The position numbers were made by a program, and so were the translations under genes. This document shows positions 63,113-64,000 of a stretch of DNA of 64,000 bases, piece by piece. A model generated the notes under the pieces. The model did not search any database. It worked only from the letters and a program-made list of their open reading frames with translations, and was not told the origin of the DNA. The stretch comes from Cymodocea nodosa. Taxonomy: Eukaryota > Streptophyta > Magnoliopsida > Alismatales > Cymodoceaceae. The DNA is taken from contig JAZBRI010000004.1 in NCBI GenBank assembly GCA_036874045.1, positions 5,704,001 through 5,768,000 of the forward strand, read 5' to 3'. How positions within the stretch are numbered: position 1 is the first letter of the stretch; every line of letters begins with the position of its first letter.

Positions 63113-64000
63113 TTTGTTAATATCTTAGAAGGAATGATGCTTTTTCTGGTGGTCTTCATTCCAAATCACATGTTTTTAGTGGGTGTTTTGTTTCATTTTG
63201 TGATTTGTCCCTCTCTCATCAAGGAGGAAACGCAATATCTGGAGGAGTTGGATAATTAGGAGGAAAAACGAAGACGTTGCCTTCTACTGATTTATTTGTT
63301 CATTTTTTCCCATCAAGGAGAGTTCAAAAATTGAGTTGTATGATTTTGTGGTACTTGTTTCTTGGGTTGTGATGTAAATGTTCCTGGGTTCTTTATTTTT
63401 TGCCATCTGATGTAATAGCATTCTCAGTTTCTCTTCTACATACTGTATACATGAAACATTGTTGTGTAAAACATTGTGATTGATATTGGGCTTTGATTTT
63501 CCTCAAAACATTTATTTTCCTGTTCTACCGGGATGGAATGAGAAATAGTAGCGTGGATGGAAATGGAAAATGAGGCTCGACATTTTTCTCAATTTGAGAA
63601 AAAATTGGTACACTACATTATTGCATTATACATGTTTAAGATTTAGGATTATAAAATAAAATAGCAAATAAAATTTCCTATTGCTTTGTATATATTATTT
63701 GCAAAATAAATTCTCAAATGTAATTGGTTGCTAGATTGCCAAAGCGTAACTTAGTTGCCTAGCTCTCTAGCACCACATGTACTTTTAGATTCGTTGTTAC
63801 TAATGGTAGAAACTTGAAACTTGAAAAGTGTAAACGATTTTTTGAAGGTGAAGATTTAAGCTTTTAGCATGACCCATCTCTCCTCTTATGTTATGAAGCT
63901 TTGAAAAGGGCATTTCAATTCATGCCGATCGACATATTTTTAACCCTGTCGGTGCTTTTCTACACACGGATGAGATTCACCACCTAAGAGGAATTCTCAC
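63113..64000. other. 3' region of the myosin-binding gene and right edge
   Basis: T-rich sequence compatible with a 3' UTR (up to about 63480), then AT-rich spacer. No further gene is recognised before the window ends. Confidence 0.45.

Overview
This window reads as nuclear chromosome sequence from a flowering plant, most likely a monocot; a Zingiberales (banana/ginger-like) genome is my guess and has not been tested. The support is spliced genes with GT..AG introns, plastid-targeted proteins, a DELLA/GRAS repressor, a GASA/snakin peptide, a plant myosin receptor, GC-rich reading frames inside AT-rich DNA, and typical plant retroelement fossils (Ty3/gypsy, copia, RTE-type LINE). I see no operon, CRISPR array, phage or bacterial system.

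Layout. (1) 12-506 (-): an intronless four-EF-hand calmodulin-like protein. (2) 507-3109: an AT-rich spacer holding a minisatellite. (3) 3110-8816 (+): a seven-exon plastid-type fructokinase; its 2.8 kb intron 2 contains transposon-like debris. (4) 9528-18311 (+): a 14-exon NOP14 ribosome-biogenesis gene with a decayed RTE-type LINE in intron 3. (5) 18312-22370: a graveyard with a 106-bp tandem duplication, a copia fossil and two further LINE tails. (6) 22390-24579 (+): an intronless PRP28/DDX23-type DEAD-box helicase with a short overlapping upstream ORF. (7) 26220-28906 (+): a six-exon chloroplast dehydroascorbate reductase. (8) 30516-35334 (-): a 12-exon GDT1-like (UPF0016) cation transporter. 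(9) 37388-39280 (-): an intronless DELLA protein. (10) 39281-44134: a very AT-rich gene desert with one orphan alpha-crystallin-type exon. (11) 44135-49361 (+): a broken Ty3/gypsy element bounded by a 5-bp target duplication. (12) 51743-52366 (+): a three-exon GASA/snakin gene. (13) 55604 to about 63112 (+): a myosin-binding (DUF593/GTD-binding) protein gene. Its first intron carries a long inverted repeat and its last intron carries a copia fossil.

The genes form no pathway. They are independent housekeeping functions (NOP14 in 18S rRNA maturation, PRP28 in splicing, fructokinase in sugar metabolism, dehydroascorbate reductase in redox, GDT1 in Mn/Ca homeostasis, a myosin receptor in vesicle transport) and signalling functions (CML in calcium, DELLA and GASA in gibberellin response). 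The most unusual object I found is the imperfect inverted repeat of about 460 bp at 57430-57892, which lies in sense orientation within an intron and would fold into a long hairpin when transcribed. I recognised no novel multi-gene system.

Exon borders were read by eye from splice sites, reading phase and family similarity; weak junctions are flagged in the entries.
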